Positions 33,060-42,749 are shown, counted from the stretch's first letter. The stretch: 64,000 bases of DNA from Rhizobiaceae bacterium (GCA_019635755.1 JAHBYW010000009.1:124001-188000), one strand, 5' to 3'. A program made the numbers and translations. Notes: a model not told the origin generated them from the letters alone.

Positions 33060-34735
33060 CGCGACGCCCTCCTGCCCAGCCTGTCGGCCAGAAGCATCAG
33101 CCCGAGACACAGAAGACCCAGAAACAGCGCCAGGCCGGCGGCATCCTGGGTGCGATAGCTGCCCATCCGCTGCAGCAGCAGATAGGGCAGCGTCTGCACC
33201 GCGTCGGACCCATAGAGCGCGATGACGCCGAGGTCTCCGAGCGACAGCGCCATCGCGAAGGCGAGGCCGGTGGCGAGGGGCCGCCTGAGGGGCGGCAGGT
33301 CGACCAGCCGGAAGCGGTTCCAGCCCGTGATCCCGAGCTGTTCTGCAAGGCGGTCGTAGCGGGCACTGGCCGCATCGTGCGCGGGTCTCACCGCGCGCAG
33401 CACGAACGGCATTGCCATCACCGCGTTGACGGTCACGACCATGACGGGGGCCAGAACGAAGACATCGGCGATGGTCCTCAGCAGGATGAACCATCCTGCG
33501 CCGATGACGACGGGCGGAACGACGAGGACGAACCCGGCGCCCGTGTCGCTGGCGAATTCGAGCCACGACCGGTCAGCGCCACGCCGGCGCGCGGCCTCCA
33601 GCGCCGCGCGGGCAAGGACCAGTGCAAGGGTCAGGGTGACCGCGAGCGCGGCGCTCAGCGCGGCAAGCGCGAGGCTCGTCACCGCCGCCCGCTGCACCGA
33701 TGCCTCGCCGGCCAGTCGCGTCAGGTCGGCGCCGAGGCCGGCGGCGACGGTCGCCGCAAGCGGCCCGGCGACGAACAGGGCGGCCAGCAGGATGATCGCG
33801 GCGTTGGCCGCTGTTTCGCCGGTCGACGCGGCGACGAACCGCCGGCGCGACACCGCGATGTTGGGCTCCCGGGCCGGGTCCGCGCCGATCCGCGCCAGCA
33901 TGGCGATGACCGCCACCGTGAGCACCAGCTGCGCGAGGGTCAGCGCGACCGCGCGTGCGGGATCGAAGTCGAAGCGCAGCGCCTGGTAGATCGCAACCTC
34001 CAGCGTCGTGGCGCCAGGCCCACCGCCGAGCATGAGAACGACGGTGAAGGAGGCCACGCAGAGCATGAAGATCAGCCCGGCGGCGCCGGGGAGCGCGACG
34101 CGGATCGCCGGCCACTCCACTAGGTTGAACGCGGCGCGCGGCCCCATGCCGAGCTGGCTGGCGAGCCTCCAGCGGTCGTCCGGCACGGCGTCGAGCGCCT
34201 CCAGCAGGAGGCGCGACGCCAGCGGCAGGTTGAAGAAGACATGCGCCGCGAGAATACCCGAAAGCCCGTAGATCCCCGGCCAGTCGCCGCCGGCAAACCA
34301 TCCCAGGAGCGGCGCCAGGAAGCCTGCACGGCCGTAGAGCGCCAGCATGCCGAGCGCGGCGACGACCGCCGGCAGCGCCAGCGGCAGCGAGAACAGCCTG
34401 AGCAGTGCGGCCCGCCCCGGGAAGCGCGGATGGCGGGACAAGGCGCGCGCGACGACGATCGCGGGCGCGACCGACAGCACCGTCGACAGCGCCGCCTGCC
34501 AGAGCGTGAAACCGGCGATGCGCAGCAGATAGGTGTCGAAGGCCGACACGGCACCGGCAGGGTTTCTCGCCGCTTCGACCAGCAGCCCGACGAACGCCCC
34601 GCCTATGAGAAGGGCGATGAAGGCCAGTGCAACGAGGCCGGGGATAAGACCGGGCAGAACGCGCGCACTCCCTCCCCCTCGAGGGGAGGGTGGCCGGCCG
34701 AGGGCCGGCCGCGTGGGGTCGCTGCGGACAGCCAC
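33056..34735 (-). CDS. thiP: Thiamine ABC transporter permease
   Basis: A permease of about 559 aa with twelve helices and two EAA loops (ALDAVPDDRWRLASQLGMG and AEQLGITGWNRFRLVDLPPL), one per fused half, as in ThiP. The GTG at 34735 is preferred because AAGGA from the end of thiB lies 7 bases upstream; a TTG two codons earlier would be too close to it. Residues about 6-22 come from a palindromic repeat (34666-34720) and are unlike normal ThiP N-termini. Confidence 0.95.
   Translation of the reverse strand: MAVRSDPTRPALGRPPSPRGGGSARVLPGLIPGLVALAFIALLIGGAFVGLLVEAARNPAGAVSAFDTYLLRIAGFTLWQAALSTVLSVAPAIVVARALSRHPRFPGRAALLRLFSLPLALPAVVAALGMLALYGRAGFLAPLLGWFAGGDWPGIYGLSGILAAHVFFNLPLASRLLLEALDAVPDDRWRLASQLGMGPRAAFNLVEWPAIRVALPGAAGLIFMLCVASFTVVLMLGGGPGATTLEVAIYQALRFDFDPARAVALTLAQLVLTVAVIAMLARIGADPAREPNIAVSRRRFVAASTGETAANAAIILLAALFVAGPLAATVAAGLGADLTRLAGEASVQRAAVTSLALAALSAALAVTLTLALVLARAALEAARRRGADRSWLEFASDTGAGFVLVVPPVVIGAGWFILLRTIADVFVLAPVMVVTVNAVMAMPFVLRAVRPAHDAASARYDRLAEQLGITGWNRFRLVDLPPLRRPLATGLAFAMALSLGDLGVIALYGSDAVQTLPYLLLQRMGSYRTQDAAGLALFLGLLCLGLMLLADRLGRRASR
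34666..34720. repeat. Palindromic interspersed repeat at the thiP start
   Basis: Two nested palindromes, CCCTCCCC/GGGGAGGG around TCGA and GGCCGGCC/GGCCGGCC around GAG, form the G/C-rich pattern of rhizobial interspersed repeats. They overlap the first codons of thiP. Confidence 0.5.
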
Positions 34736-34745
34736 GTCCAAGTCC

Positions 34746-35747
34746 TTATCGACTCATCGCCGCCAGCCACTCGTCCACCCACGCCTTGCGGTTGGCGGCG
34801 ACTTCGTCCGGCGAAAACAGCAGCGTCTTCGCTGGCTTCACCAGCGTGTCGAACGCGGGGTTCAGGGGCTTGTCCGTCTTGCCCGCTGGCAGCATCCAAT
34901 TGGTTTCGGGGATCACGTCCTGGAAACCCGGCCCTGTCATAAAGGCGAGAAAGCGGGCGGCCAGCGGGTTGGCCGCGCCCTTGGTCGTGATCCCCGCGAC
35001 CTCGATCTGCAAATAATGCCCCTCCTCGAACGCCGCCGCCTGGTAGCGCTCCGTGCCCTCGGCGATCATGTGGTAGGCGGGCGAGGTCGTGTAGGACAGC
35101 ACCATCTCCGCCTCGCCGGCCGTGAACAGCCCGTAGGCCTCGCTCCAGCCCGGCGTCACGGTCAGCACGCGCCCTTTCAGCTTCGCCCAGGCGTCGGCCG
35201 CGCCATCACCATAGACCGCCTTCATCCACAGCAGCAGGCCGAGGCCGGGCGTCGACGTGCGCGGGTCCTGGATGGCAATCTTCAGCGCCGGATCGCCCTC
35301 GACCAGTTCCTTCAGGCTCTTCGGCGGCGACTTCACCCTCTCCGAATCGTAGACGACGGCAAAATATCCGTAGTCGAACGGCACGAAGACATCGTCCGTC
35401 CAGCCGCCCGGCACCGCGACATTGGCGAGCTCGATCCCGTGCGGCGCGAACAGCCCGGTCGCCTTCGCCTCGGCCGTCAGATTGGTGTCGAGGCCAAGCA
35501 CGATGTCGGCGCGCGTGCCTGTGCCCTCCAGCCTGACGCGGTTCAGCAGGGCAACGCCGTCCGCCACCGAGACGAAGTCTAGGTCGCAGCCGCATTCGGC
35601 CTCGAAGGCCTTCTCGACCTGGGGACCCGGCCCCCATTCTGCGGTGAAGCTCTCATATGTATAGACGGTGAGCTTCTCCTGCGCGGCCGCGGACAGGATG
35701 GATGCAGCCACGGCCGCGGCGGATATCAATGGGACAGTTCTGCGCAT
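34746..35747 (-). CDS. thiB: Thiamine-binding periplasmic protein
   Basis: A 333-aa type II periplasmic binding protein with signal peptide ([22 protein letters not shown]). It shows the ThiB pattern [53 protein letters not shown] and the late [16 protein letters not shown]. It captures thiamine or TPP for ThiPQ. AAGGAGG lies 5 bases before the ATG and can pair with an upstream strand in the riboswitch expression platform. The open frame continues upstream through the riboswitch but is not coding. Confidence 0.96.
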   Translation of the reverse strand: MRRTVPLISAAAVAASILSAAAQEKLTVYTYESFTAEWGPGPQVEKAFEAECGCDLDFVSVADGVALLNRVRLEGTGTRADIVLGLDTNLTAEAKATGLFAPHGIELANVAVPGGWTDDVFVPFDYGYFAVVYDSERVKSPPKSLKELVEGDPALKIAIQDPRTSTPGLGLLLWMKAVYGDGAADAWAKLKGRVLTVTPGWSEAYGLFTAGEAEMVLSYTTSPAYHMIAEGTERYQAAAFEEGHYLQIEVAGITTKGAANPLAARFLAFMTGPGFQDVIPETNWMLPAGKTDKPLNPAFDTLVKPAKTLLFSPDEVAANRKAWVDEWLAAMSR

Positions 35748-35788
35748 CGGCGCCTCCTTGGTTACGTGTTGAAGGGAACCAGGCGCCG
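35748..35788 (-). promoter_or_regulatory. Expression-platform hairpin masking the thiB ribosome binding site
   Basis: On the minus strand CGGCGCCTGGTT (35788-35777) can pair with AACCA (35763-35759) and GGCGCCG (35754-35748), leaving AGGA as a bulge. This places the thiB Shine-Dalgarno in a stem, consistent with translational control by the riboswitch just upstream. Confidence 0.5.
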
Positions 35789-35803
35789 GATGTCCGGACC
35801 GTC

Positions 35804-35886
35804 TAATCCCTCCGCCGGTGCTAACCGGATCAGGTTCAGCGGGTTGGCGTTCGCCTCTCAGCCGGTCGAGCCGGCACCCCGTTAGA
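35804..35886 (-). ncRNA. TPP riboswitch (THI element)
   Basis: The minus strand carries the THI-box landmarks in order: CGGGGTGCC, GGCTGAGAGG, then ACCCGCTGAACCTGATCC, GGTTAGCACC and GGCGGAGGGA. They lie about 57-139 bases upstream of thiB. TPP binding normally turns off thiamine uptake genes. Confidence 0.94.
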
Positions 35887-35993
35887 GCGATCGAAAACCT
35901 AGTGCGGTTGGCCGCCAGGGGCAACAGCCAATCGCAGGCGCGCAGCGCATGGCTGCCTTCCGTTTTCGGCATCGCCCGTGTACGAGGCGCCGC

Positions 35994-36632
35994 ATGAGCC
36001 GCTTCACCATCCTGCTCGGCGGGGACCTCGTCGTGACGCCCGCGCTGACGCGTCAGGTGGCGGGCAGCCGCGTGATCGCCGCCGATTCCGGCATGCGCCA
36101 CGCATCGGCGCTGGGCGTCGAGCCCGAGCTTTGGGTCGGCGATTTCGACTCCGTGCACGACGGGATGGCGGACGCGTGGAAGGGCGTGCCCCGGCAGGAG
36201 CATCCCGCGGCCAAGGACCACACGGACGGGGAACTCGCTATCCGGGAAGCCCTGGCGCGGGGAGGCACCGATCTCGTCCTCGCGGGCGCCTTCGGCGGCG
36301 AGCGCGCCGACCACGCCTTTCTCCACATGGCCGCCGCGATCCGCTACGGAGAAGCCGGGCTGCCGGTCGTGCTGACCAGCGGCACCCAGGAGGGGCGACC
36401 GCTGCTTAAGGGCAAGAACGAATTCGACTATGTGCCCGGCACGCTGTTCTCGCTTCTCGGCTTTTCCGACCTGTCCGGACTGTGCGTCACCGGCGCGCGC
36501 TGGCCGCTCGACCGCGTCGAAGTGCCGTTCGGCTCTTCGCTGACGATCTCGAACGAGGTGACCGGCAGTCTCTCCGTGGCACTGGAGAGCGGCCGCGCGC
36601 TGCTGGTCGCGCATTTTGGGAACTCAAAATAG
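35994..36632 (+). CDS. Thiamine diphosphokinase
   Basis: A 212-aa thiamine pyrophosphokinase, which converts thiamine to TPP using ATP. The catalytic TPK domain shows [28 protein letters not shown], then the acidic [14 protein letters not shown] and [15 protein letters not shown]. The ATG at 35994 begins the conserved part. It is divergent from riboswitch-controlled thiBPQ, so imported thiamine can be directly activated. It has no visible riboswitch of its own. Confidence 0.92.
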   Translation: MSRFTILLGGDLVVTPALTRQVAGSRVIAADSGMRHASALGVEPELWVGDFDSVHDGMADAWKGVPRQEHPAAKDHTDGELAIREALARGGTDLVLAGAFGGERADHAFLHMAAAIRYGEAGLPVVLTSGTQEGRPLLKGKNEFDYVPGTLFSLLGFSDLSGLCVTGARWPLDRVEVPFGSSLTISNEVTGSLSVALESGRALLVAHFGNSK

Positions 36633-36650
36633 AATGCGGTTCGACACTAC

Positions 36651-36796
36651 CCCCTCACCGCCTCGCTTCGCTCGGCACCTCTCCCCCTTCTCGGGGGAGA
36701 GGAACCGCTTCCACGATGCCGACACTCATCCAGCGTCGGTTCCTCGCCCCCACGTGGTGGGGGAGAGGTGCCGAGCGAAGCGAGGGGGTGAGGGGG
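36651..36796. repeat. Inverted pair of palindromic rhizobial-type repeats
   Basis: Arm one (36651-36687) and the reverse complement of arm two (36759-36796) are nearly identical over 37 bases, both running CCCCTCACC, CCTCGCTTCGCTCGG, CACCTCTCCCCC. They flank 71 bases that include GAACCGCTTCC. The pair fills the gap between the thiamine kinase and ABC-F genes. Confidence 0.75.
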
Positions 36797-36824
36797 CAGC
36801 CAGACTTCCGCGAGGCATCGCATA

Positions 36825-38651
36825 GTGGCCCCTCCCCTCCTCAAGCTCGACGGCATCAAGCTCACCTTTGGCGGCGCGCCGCTGCTGGATGGCGCGGAGC
36901 TGTGGGTGTCACCCGGCGATCGCATCGCGCTGGTCGGCCGCAACGGCTCCGGCAAGTCGACGCTTCTGAAGATCGCCGCCGGGCTGATTGAGCCGCAGGA
37001 CGGCGAGGTTTTTCGCCATCCCGGCGCCACGGTGCACTACCTGCCGCAAGAGCCCGATTTCGGCGACGCTGCGACCGTACGCGATTATGTAGAATCCGGG
37101 CTCGGCCCCTCGGCCGACCCCTATCGCGCGACCTATCTGATGGAGCAGCTCGGACTGACCGGCGACGAACTGCCCGCGAACCTGTCCGGCGGCGAGGCGC
37201 GACGCGCGGCGATCGCCCGCACGCTGGCGCCCGAGCCCGACATTTTGCTGCTCGACGAACCGACCAACCATCTCGACCTCGCCGTCATCGAATGGCTGGA
37301 GGACGAACTCGCAGCCACCCGATCGGCCATCGTGGTGATCTCGCACGACAGGCGCTTCCTGGAGAAGGTCTCGCGCGCCACCGTGTGGCTGGACCGCGGC
37401 ACGACCAGACGGCTGGACCGCGGTTTCGCCCATTTCGAGGAATGGCGCGACACGACGCTGGAGGCGGAAGAGCGCGAGATGCACAAGCTCGGCCGGCAGA
37501 TCGTGCGCGAGGAGCACTGGCTGCGTTACGGCGTCACCGCGCGGCGGACGCGCAACATGCGGCGCCTCGGCGAACTGCACGCGATGCGGCAGCGGCTGCG
37601 CAGCCATCGCGGCGCGGAAGGCACCGCGACGCTGACCGCCAGCGAGGCGCAGGAGTCGGGCAAGCTCGTCATCGAGGCCAAGGCCATCGACAAGAGCTTC
37701 GGCGACCTCGTCATCGTGAAGGGCTTTTCCACCCGCATCGCCCGGGGCGACCGCGTCGGCCTTGTCGGCCCGAACGGTGCCGGCAAGACGACTCTGCTGA
37801 AGCTGCTGACCGGCCAGATCGCGCCTGATTCCGGTACGGTCAGGCTTGGCGTCAATCTGGAGATCGCCGGCCTCGACCAGAAGCGGGATGCGCTCGATCC
37901 CGACGAATCGCTGATGCATTTCCTGACCGACGGGCGCGGCGAGACGCTGGTGGTGAATGGCGAGGAACGCCACGTCGTCTCCTACATGAAGGATTTCCTC
38001 TTCAAGCCGGAGCAGGCCCGCACGCCGGTGCGCGAACTGTCCGGTGGCGAGCGCGCGCGGCTGCTGCTGGCGCGGCTCCTGTCGCGGCCGGCCAATCTGC
38101 TGGTGCTGGACGAGCCCACCAACGACCTCGACATGGAGACGCTGGACCTGCTGCAGGAACTGGTCGCGGGCTTTGCCGGCACGGTGCTGCTGGTCAGCCA
38201 CGACCGCGATTTCCTCGACCGCACGGTGACCAGCGTGATCGCGCCGGAGGGCAACGGCCGCTGGGTGGAGTATGCCGGCGGCTATTCCGACATGCTGGCC
38301 CAGCGCAGCCAGAAGAAGCTGGCCGATCGCGGCGTCCGGCGCGCCGACACGGGCGCCGCCAACGCCCCTGAACCGTCTAGGTCCCGCGCCACCGCCACAC
38401 CGGCCACCTCCAGCCAGAAGCTCTCCTACAAGCAGAAGTTCGCGCTGGAGACGCTGCCGAAGAAGATGGAGGATGCGTCCGCCGCGATCACGAAACTCGA
38501 AGCCAGACTGGCCGACCCGGCGCTGTTCTCGCGCGACCCCAAGACGTTCCAGGCCACCGTGGCGTCGCTCGACAAGGCCCGCGCGGACCTGTCGGCGATG
38601 GAGGAGGAGTGGCTGGAGCTGGAGATGCTGCGCGAGGCAATCGAGGGGTAG
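36825..38651 (+). CDS. ABC-F family ATPase (Uup-like)
   Basis: A 608-aa cytosolic protein with two ABC domains and no membrane segment. Walker A motifs are GRNGSGKSTLL and GPNGAGKTTLL; signatures are LSGGEARRAAIA and LSGGERARLLLA; Walker B motifs end LLLDEPTNHLD and LVLDEPTNDLD. A coiled-coil tail (about 525-605) follows, as in Uup. ABC-F proteins act at the ribosome; Uup also affects DNA stability. It begins with GTG. The repeat pair immediately upstream may contain its promoter. Confidence 0.95.
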   Translation: MAPPLLKLDGIKLTFGGAPLLDGAELWVSPGDRIALVGRNGSGKSTLLKIAAGLIEPQDGEVFRHPGATVHYLPQEPDFGDAATVRDYVESGLGPSADPYRATYLMEQLGLTGDELPANLSGGEARRAAIARTLAPEPDILLLDEPTNHLDLAVIEWLEDELAATRSAIVVISHDRRFLEKVSRATVWLDRGTTRRLDRGFAHFEEWRDTTLEAEEREMHKLGRQIVREEHWLRYGVTARRTRNMRRLGELHAMRQRLRSHRGAEGTATLTASEAQESGKLVIEAKAIDKSFGDLVIVKGFSTRIARGDRVGLVGPNGAGKTTLLKLLTGQIAPDSGTVRLGVNLEIAGLDQKRDALDPDESLMHFLTDGRGETLVVNGEERHVVSYMKDFLFKPEQARTPVRELSGGERARLLLARLLSRPANLLVLDEPTNDLDMETLDLLQELVAGFAGTVLLVSHDRDFLDRTVTSVIAPEGNGRWVEYAGGYSDMLAQRSQKKLADRGVRRADTGAANAPEPSRSRATATPATSSQKLSYKQKFALETLPKKMEDASAAITKLEARLADPALFSRDPKTFQATVASLDKARADLSAMEEEWLELEMLREAIEG

Positions 38652-38670
38652 GTATCGCGGGGAAGCCTAA

Positions 38671-38826
38671 ACGGAAGGAAATTATAACGACCGCCACCGA
38701 TCAGTCAGAGGCGAAGGTTGCAACGCGACAGATGTGGATCGCCGAAAAGGTGCAGCAATTGATGCGTGGAACGAATGGATCGCCGAGAACGGGCTGCCGC
38801 TCGCGGCGCACCGAAAGTTCGGATAG
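38671..38826 (+). pseudogene. Remnant of a CcdA-type antitoxin gene
   Basis: The frame ending at 38826 closes with AIDAWNEWIAENGLPLAAHRKFG, which is the hallmark C-terminus of CcdA-family antitoxins. Upstream in the same frame there is a stop at 38668 and no ATG; the expected ribbon-helix-helix N-terminus is missing or out of frame. No ccdB toxin is adjacent. This reads as a decayed antitoxin gene. Confidence 0.42.
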
Positions 38827-38828
38827 CC

Positions 38829-39194
38829 CTACTCCGCCTTCACGGCGAGCTTCGCCGCCAGATCCTCCATCCGCTGCGCCAGCGTGCCGAGCGCGCCGGT
38901 CAGCGCTGAGTCGTTCTTGTCCGCCTTCACCAGCGCGTCGTCGCGGGTCTTGCGCAGCGTCGCGACCTCGCTCTCCATGCCCTTCATCCGCTTCTGCAAC
39001 TCGGACAGCTCGTCCATCACCATGATGCCCGCCATAACGGTCAGCCGCTGGTCACCGATCTCGCCGAACGAATCCTTGAGATGCCCGACATAGCGGTCGA
39101 AGCGCGTGGCGAGGTCGGTCAGGTGCTCTTCCTGTCCCTCGTCGCAGGCCATGCGATACTGCTTGCCGTCGATCGTTACTGTCACTTGCGCCAT
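38829..39194 (-). CDS. zapA: Cell division protein ZapA
   Basis: A 121-aa ZapA, which bundles FtsZ filaments at mid-cell. The N-terminal globular part (VTVTIDGKQYRMACDEGQEEHL, ATRFDRYV, MAGIMVMDEL) is followed by a coiled coil through the C-terminus. It lies 9 bp downstream of the DUF4164 gene, the usual Rhizobiales pairing. Confidence 0.94.
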   Translation of the reverse strand: MAQVTVTIDGKQYRMACDEGQEEHLTDLATRFDRYVGHLKDSFGEIGDQRLTVMAGIMVMDELSELQKRMKGMESEVATLRKTRDDALVKADKNDSALTGALGTLAQRMEDLAAKLAVKAE

Positions 39195-39203
39195 GGACTG
39201 TAC

Positions 39204-39476
39204 CTACCTGTCGAGCACCGCGCGGATGGTCTCCATCGCCGTCACCAGCCGACGCGACACCTCCTTGTTGGCTTCCTCAAGGCGCTCGGCACGCGATTCC
39301 GAATTGTCCAGTTCTTGCGCCAGGCGGGCGCGGTCGGCGTTCATGCGCTGAACCTCGGCCTCGGCCTCGACGTAGTTCTGGTCGTGCTCGGCGCGGCTGG
39401 CGACGGCGGTCTCGAGGGCTTCGATGGCCCGGCCGAGCCGGCCGATCACCTCTTTCAGGGTCGCTTCTCCGGTCAT
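39204..39476 (-). CDS. DUF4164 coiled-coil protein
   Basis: A 90-aa protein that is almost entirely coiled coil (LGRAIEALETAVASRAEHDQ, then DRARLAQELDNSESRAERLEE). DUF4164 proteins are encoded next to zapA in Rhizobiales and are thought, by context, to relate to division. The ATG at 39476 begins the conserved part. It is divergent from tkt. Confidence 0.85.
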   Translation of the reverse strand: MTGEATLKEVIGRLGRAIEALETAVASRAEHDQNYVEAEAEVQRMNADRARLAQELDNSESRAERLEEANKEVSRRLVTAMETIRAVLDR

Positions 39477-39642
39477 GGGTCTTGTTCCAACGCCCGGCCC
39501 GCCGCCGAATCGCACGCCTTCAGAATACCTTACGGCGAAATCATTAGGCGGCGCGCAAATAACGCGTCAATCGGGACGCAACCGCTGTCCCCCGCATTCG
39601 CGTCCGGCGTGCAGGCAGCGGCGTGCGCGATCGGCCGTTTTG

Positions 39643-39670
39643 TTGACTCGCCGACACCCTCTGCTATGTG
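39643..39670 (+). promoter_or_regulatory. Putative sigma-70 promoter of tkt
   Basis: TTGACT (39643-39648) and TATGTG (39665-39670) are separated by 16 bases, about 55 bp upstream of the tkt ATG. The -10 is weak. Confidence 0.45.
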
Positions 39671-39724
39671 TCCTGCCGCCTCCGCGGGGTGGAGGCTTCC
39701 AGCACTTCGAGACAGCGAGCGACG

Positions 39725-41710
39725 ATGGCCAACCGCGAAAAGCATGACCGCATGGCGAACGCCATCCGCTTCCTTTCGGCCGATGCCGTCGAGAAGGCGA
39801 ATTCCGGTCATCCGGGACTTCCCATGGGCGCGGCCGACCTCGCAACGGTGCTGTTCACCCGCTTCCTCAAGCACGATCCCCAGAACCCGCATTGGCCCGA
39901 CCGCGACCGCTTCGTGCTCTCCGCCGGCCACGGCTCGATGCTTCTCTACTCGCTGCTCTACCTGACGGGCTACGAGGACATCACCATCGACGAAATCAAG
40001 AATTTCCGGCAGCTCGGGTCGAAGACGGCCGGCCATCCGGAATACGGCCACGCTGCGGGCATCGAGACCACCACCGGGCCGCTCGGCCAGGGCCTGGCGA
40101 ACTCCGTCGGCATGGCGCTTGCGGAGCGCCACCTGAACGCGGTCTTCGGCGATGCCCTGGTCGACCACTACACCTATGTGCTGGCGGGCGACGGCTGCCT
40201 GATGGAAGGTGTCAGCCAGGAGGCTATCTCGCTGGCCGGCCATCTCAGGCTCAACAAGCTGATCGTCATCTGGGACGACAACAACATCTCGATCGACGGA
40301 CCGGTGTCGCTGTCCGATTCCACCGACCAGTGCGCGCGATTTGCCGCGTCCGGCTGGAGCACGGTGCGCATCGACGGACACGACCCGGACGCGATCGCCG
40401 GGGCGCTGGACGCGGCGCGCCGCTCCGAGCGGCCGACGCTGATCGCGGCAAAGACCACCATCGGCTTTGGCGCACCGACGCGGGCCGGCACCAACAAGGC
40501 GCACGGTTCGCCGCTGGGGGCGGAGGAGATCGCCGGCGCCCGCAAGGCGCTCGGCTGGGACGCCAAGCCGTTCGAGGTTCCGTCCGACGTCCTGGACGCC
40601 TGGCGCGTCGCCGGTCTCCAGTCGGTCAAGAAGCGCAAGGAATGGGAGCAGCGTCTCGCCGGCACCGAGGCGGAAGCACGCGGCGAATTCGAGCGCCGCA
40701 TGCGCGGCGAGCTGCCGGGCAATTTCGACGCGGTGGTGGCCGACTATCGCAAGAAGCTCGTCGCCGACAAGCCGAAGGTCGCCACCCGCAAATCGTCGGA
40801 GATGGCGCTCGAGGTCATCAATGGCGTGGTGCCTGAGACCGTCGGCGGCTCCGCCGACTTGACCGGCTCCAACAACACCAAGACCAGCCAGACGCAGCCG
40901 ATCAAGGCCGGCGCGTACGGCAACCGCTACGTCTATTTCGGCATCCGAGAACACGGCATGGCAGCTGCGCTGAACGGCATGGCGCTGCATGGCGGCGTCA
41001 TCCCGTATGGCGGCACGTTCCTGGTGTTCTCCGACTATGCGCGCCCGGCAATGCGGCTGGCGTCGCTGATGGGCATCCGCTCGATCTTCGTGATGACGCA
41101 TGACTCGATCGGGCTGGGCGAGGACGGACCGACGCACCAGCCGGTGGAGCAGATCGCGGCCTTGCGCGCCATCCCGAACCACAAGGTGTTCCGCCCCGCC
41201 GACGCGGTCGAGGCGCTCGAATGCTGGCAGCTGGCCCTGGAATCGACCAAGTCGCCGTCGACGCTGGCGCTGACCCGCCAGAACCTGCCGGCGGTGCGCA
41301 CCGACGACGTCGAGGAGAACCTGTGCGCCTATGGCGCCTACGAGCTGGCGCCGGCCAAGGGCGACGCCGCGGTGACGATCTTCGCGTCCGGCTCGGAGGT
41401 GGAGATCGCGCTCGGCGCGAAGAAGCTCCTCGAAGGCCACGGCCATCCGACGCGGGTGGTGTCCGTCCCCTGCATGGAGCTCTTCGAGGTGCAGAGCGCT
41501 GGCTACAAGGCAGCGACGATCGGCTCCGCCAAGGTGAGGATGGCCATCGAGGCCGGCGTCCGTCAGGGCTGGGATCGCCTGATCGGCGCCGACGGCATCT
41601 TCGTCGGCATGACCGGCTTCGGCGCCAGCGGCAAATACGAGGACCTCTACGAGCACTTCGGCATCACCGCCGAAGCCGCGGCCATGGCGGCGGAGGCGCG
41701 GCTGCACTGA
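39725..41710 (+). CDS. tkt: Transketolase
   Basis: A 661-aa TPP-dependent transketolase of the pentose phosphate and Calvin-type pathways. TPP and catalytic motifs include [47 protein letters not shown] with the later [29 protein letters not shown] and [17 protein letters not shown]. Length is standard. The ATG at 39725 begins the conserved N-terminus. A GC-rich hairpin follows the stop. Confidence 0.98.
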   Translation: MANREKHDRMANAIRFLSADAVEKANSGHPGLPMGAADLATVLFTRFLKHDPQNPHWPDRDRFVLSAGHGSMLLYSLLYLTGYEDITIDEIKNFRQLGSKTAGHPEYGHAAGIETTTGPLGQGLANSVGMALAERHLNAVFGDALVDHYTYVLAGDGCLMEGVSQEAISLAGHLRLNKLIVIWDDNNISIDGPVSLSDSTDQCARFAASGWSTVRIDGHDPDAIAGALDAARRSERPTLIAAKTTIGFGAPTRAGTNKAHGSPLGAEEIAGARKALGWDAKPFEVPSDVLDAWRVAGLQSVKKRKEWEQRLAGTEAEARGEFERRMRGELPGNFDAVVADYRKKLVADKPKVATRKSSEMALEVINGVVPETVGGSADLTGSNNTKTSQTQPIKAGAYGNRYVYFGIREHGMAAALNGMALHGGVIPYGGTFLVFSDYARPAMRLASLMGIRSIFVMTHDSIGLGEDGPTHQPVEQIAALRAIPNHKVFRPADAVEALECWQLALESTKSPSTLALTRQNLPAVRTDDVEENLCAYGAYELAPAKGDAAVTIFASGSEVEIALGAKKLLEGHGHPTRVVSVPCMELFEVQSAGYKAATIGSAKVRMAIEAGVRQGWDRLIGADGIFVGMTGFGASGKYEDLYEHFGITAEAAAMAAEARLH

Positions 41711-41720
41711 CGGCCGTAGC

Positions 41721-41741
41721 GGCGGGGCGAAACGCCCCGCC
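41721..41741. terminator. GC-rich hairpin between tkt and a convergent GNAT gene
   Basis: GGCGGGGCG (41721-41729), AAA, CGCCCCGCC (41733-41741) is a perfect 9-bp stem. It lacks a T run on either strand, so it is a likely but not canonical bidirectional terminator. Confidence 0.5.
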
Positions 41742-41759
41742 TCCCCAACGCGCCGGATC

Positions 41760-42350
41760 TCAGAGCCGCGCCCAGCTCCGCAGGCTCTGCCACGTCTTGC
41801 GGTCCAGCCGATAGCGCTCGACCGGCACCTTGCCGGCGACCGCCGAGTCCATCATGCCCTGCCCCGCATACTGGAAGCCGCACTTGTGGATGACGCGGCG
41901 CGATGCCGGGTTGATCACCCGGCACGACACGTGCAGCACCGGGATCGACGTTTCGCGGAAGGCGAGGTCGACCAGCGCGTGCGCGGCCTCGGTGGCAAAC
42001 CCCTGGCCCCAGTACGGCTCGCCGATCCAGTAGCCGAGTTCGAGGCCTCGCGCGGTCGCGTTGAGCCCCGCGACGCCGACGAAGGCATCGTCCGACTTCT
42101 GCCGCAGCGAATAGGCCGCGCCGGAGAGCGGCTGTCCGGCCACCAGCGCGATGAAGGTGCGTCCCTCGGCCTCCCCGTAAGGGTGTGGCAGGCGCGCCAG
42201 CATCTCGGCGACGCGGCGGTTGTTGGCGAGTTCCACCAGTTCGGGGATGTCGGCCTCGCGCGGCACCCGCAGCGTCAGCCTTTCCGTCGACAGCGCCGGC
42301 ACGGCGATCTGCAGTCCGGTGTCTTCGGCGTCTTCCTTCTCGGCAACCAT
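41760..42350 (-). CDS. RimJ/RimL-type GNAT N-acetyltransferase
   Basis: A 196-aa GNAT acetyltransferase of the RimJ/RimL type: LSTERLTLRVPREADIPELVEL, then GLELGYWIGEPYWGQGFATEAAHALVDLAF with the acetyl-CoA loop QGFATEA, and NPASRRVIHKCGFQYAGQG. Targets may be protein N-termini or small molecules. The start at 42350 has GGAGGA 6 bases upstream; an ATG 18 bases earlier lacks one. It lies downstream of rpmA, a common Rhizobiales order, after a strong terminator. Confidence 0.92.
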   Translation of the reverse strand: MVAEKEDAEDTGLQIAVPALSTERLTLRVPREADIPELVELANNRRVAEMLARLPHPYGEAEGRTFIALVAGQPLSGAAYSLRQKSDDAFVGVAGLNATARGLELGYWIGEPYWGQGFATEAAHALVDLAFRETSIPVLHVSCRVINPASRRVIHKCGFQYAGQGMMDSAVAGKVPVERYRLDRKTWQSLRSWARL

Positions 42351-42380
42351 GTCGCGTCCTCCAGGCATGAATTCGGAAAT

Positions 42381-42410
42381 GAAAAGGGGAGATGGCGGCC
42401 CATCTCCCCT
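42381..42410 (-). terminator. Rho-independent terminator of the rplU-rpmA operon
   Basis: An 11-bp perfect stem AGGGGAGATGG (42385-42395) and CCATCTCCCCT (42400-42410), loop CGGC, is followed on the minus strand by TTTTC. A second imperfect hairpin (42437-42463) precedes it. Confidence 0.82.
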
Positions 42411-42479
42411 GATCCTTTTCCGGATTCTGCCCGGACACCGGTTCCCGAGATGGGAGCCGGTGGTGTTACGCGGTACCGG

Positions 42480-42749
42480 CTATTCCGCGGCGTCCTGAAT
42501 CGGATTTACCGACACGTAGGTTCGGCCGTTGGCTTTTTTGCGGAACGCCACGGCGCCCGCTTCGAGAGCGAACAGCGTGTGGTCCTTGCCCATGCCGACA
42601 TTGGCGCCGGGATGCCACTGCGTCCCGCGCTGACGGATGAGGATGTTGCCGGCAAGCACGGCTTCGCCGCCGAACTTCTTCACGCCGAGGCGGCGCCCTG
42701 CGGAATCACGGCCGTTGCGCGACGAACCGCCAGCCTTCTTGTGTGCCAT
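42480..42749 (-). CDS. rpmA: 50S ribosomal protein L27
   Basis: An 89-aa L27 with the canonical N-terminus [28 protein letters not shown], which reaches the peptidyl transferase centre, and [24 protein letters not shown]. No Firmicutes-type cleaved leader is present. It follows rplU in the usual order. Confidence 0.99.
   Translation of the reverse strand: MAHKKAGGSSRNGRDSAGRRLGVKKFGGEAVLAGNILIRQRGTQWHPGANVGMGKDHTLFALEAGAVAFRKKANGRTYVSVNPIQDAAE

Noticed and set aside
35748-36614. N-terminal continuation of the thiB frame
   Set aside because: It runs through the TPP riboswitch and antisense to the thiamine kinase; thiB has a clear start, signal peptide and ribosome binding site at 35747.
39530-41707. 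A 725-codon minus-strand frame
   Set aside because: It is antisense to transketolase; composition is Arg/Asp/Gly-rich with no domain.
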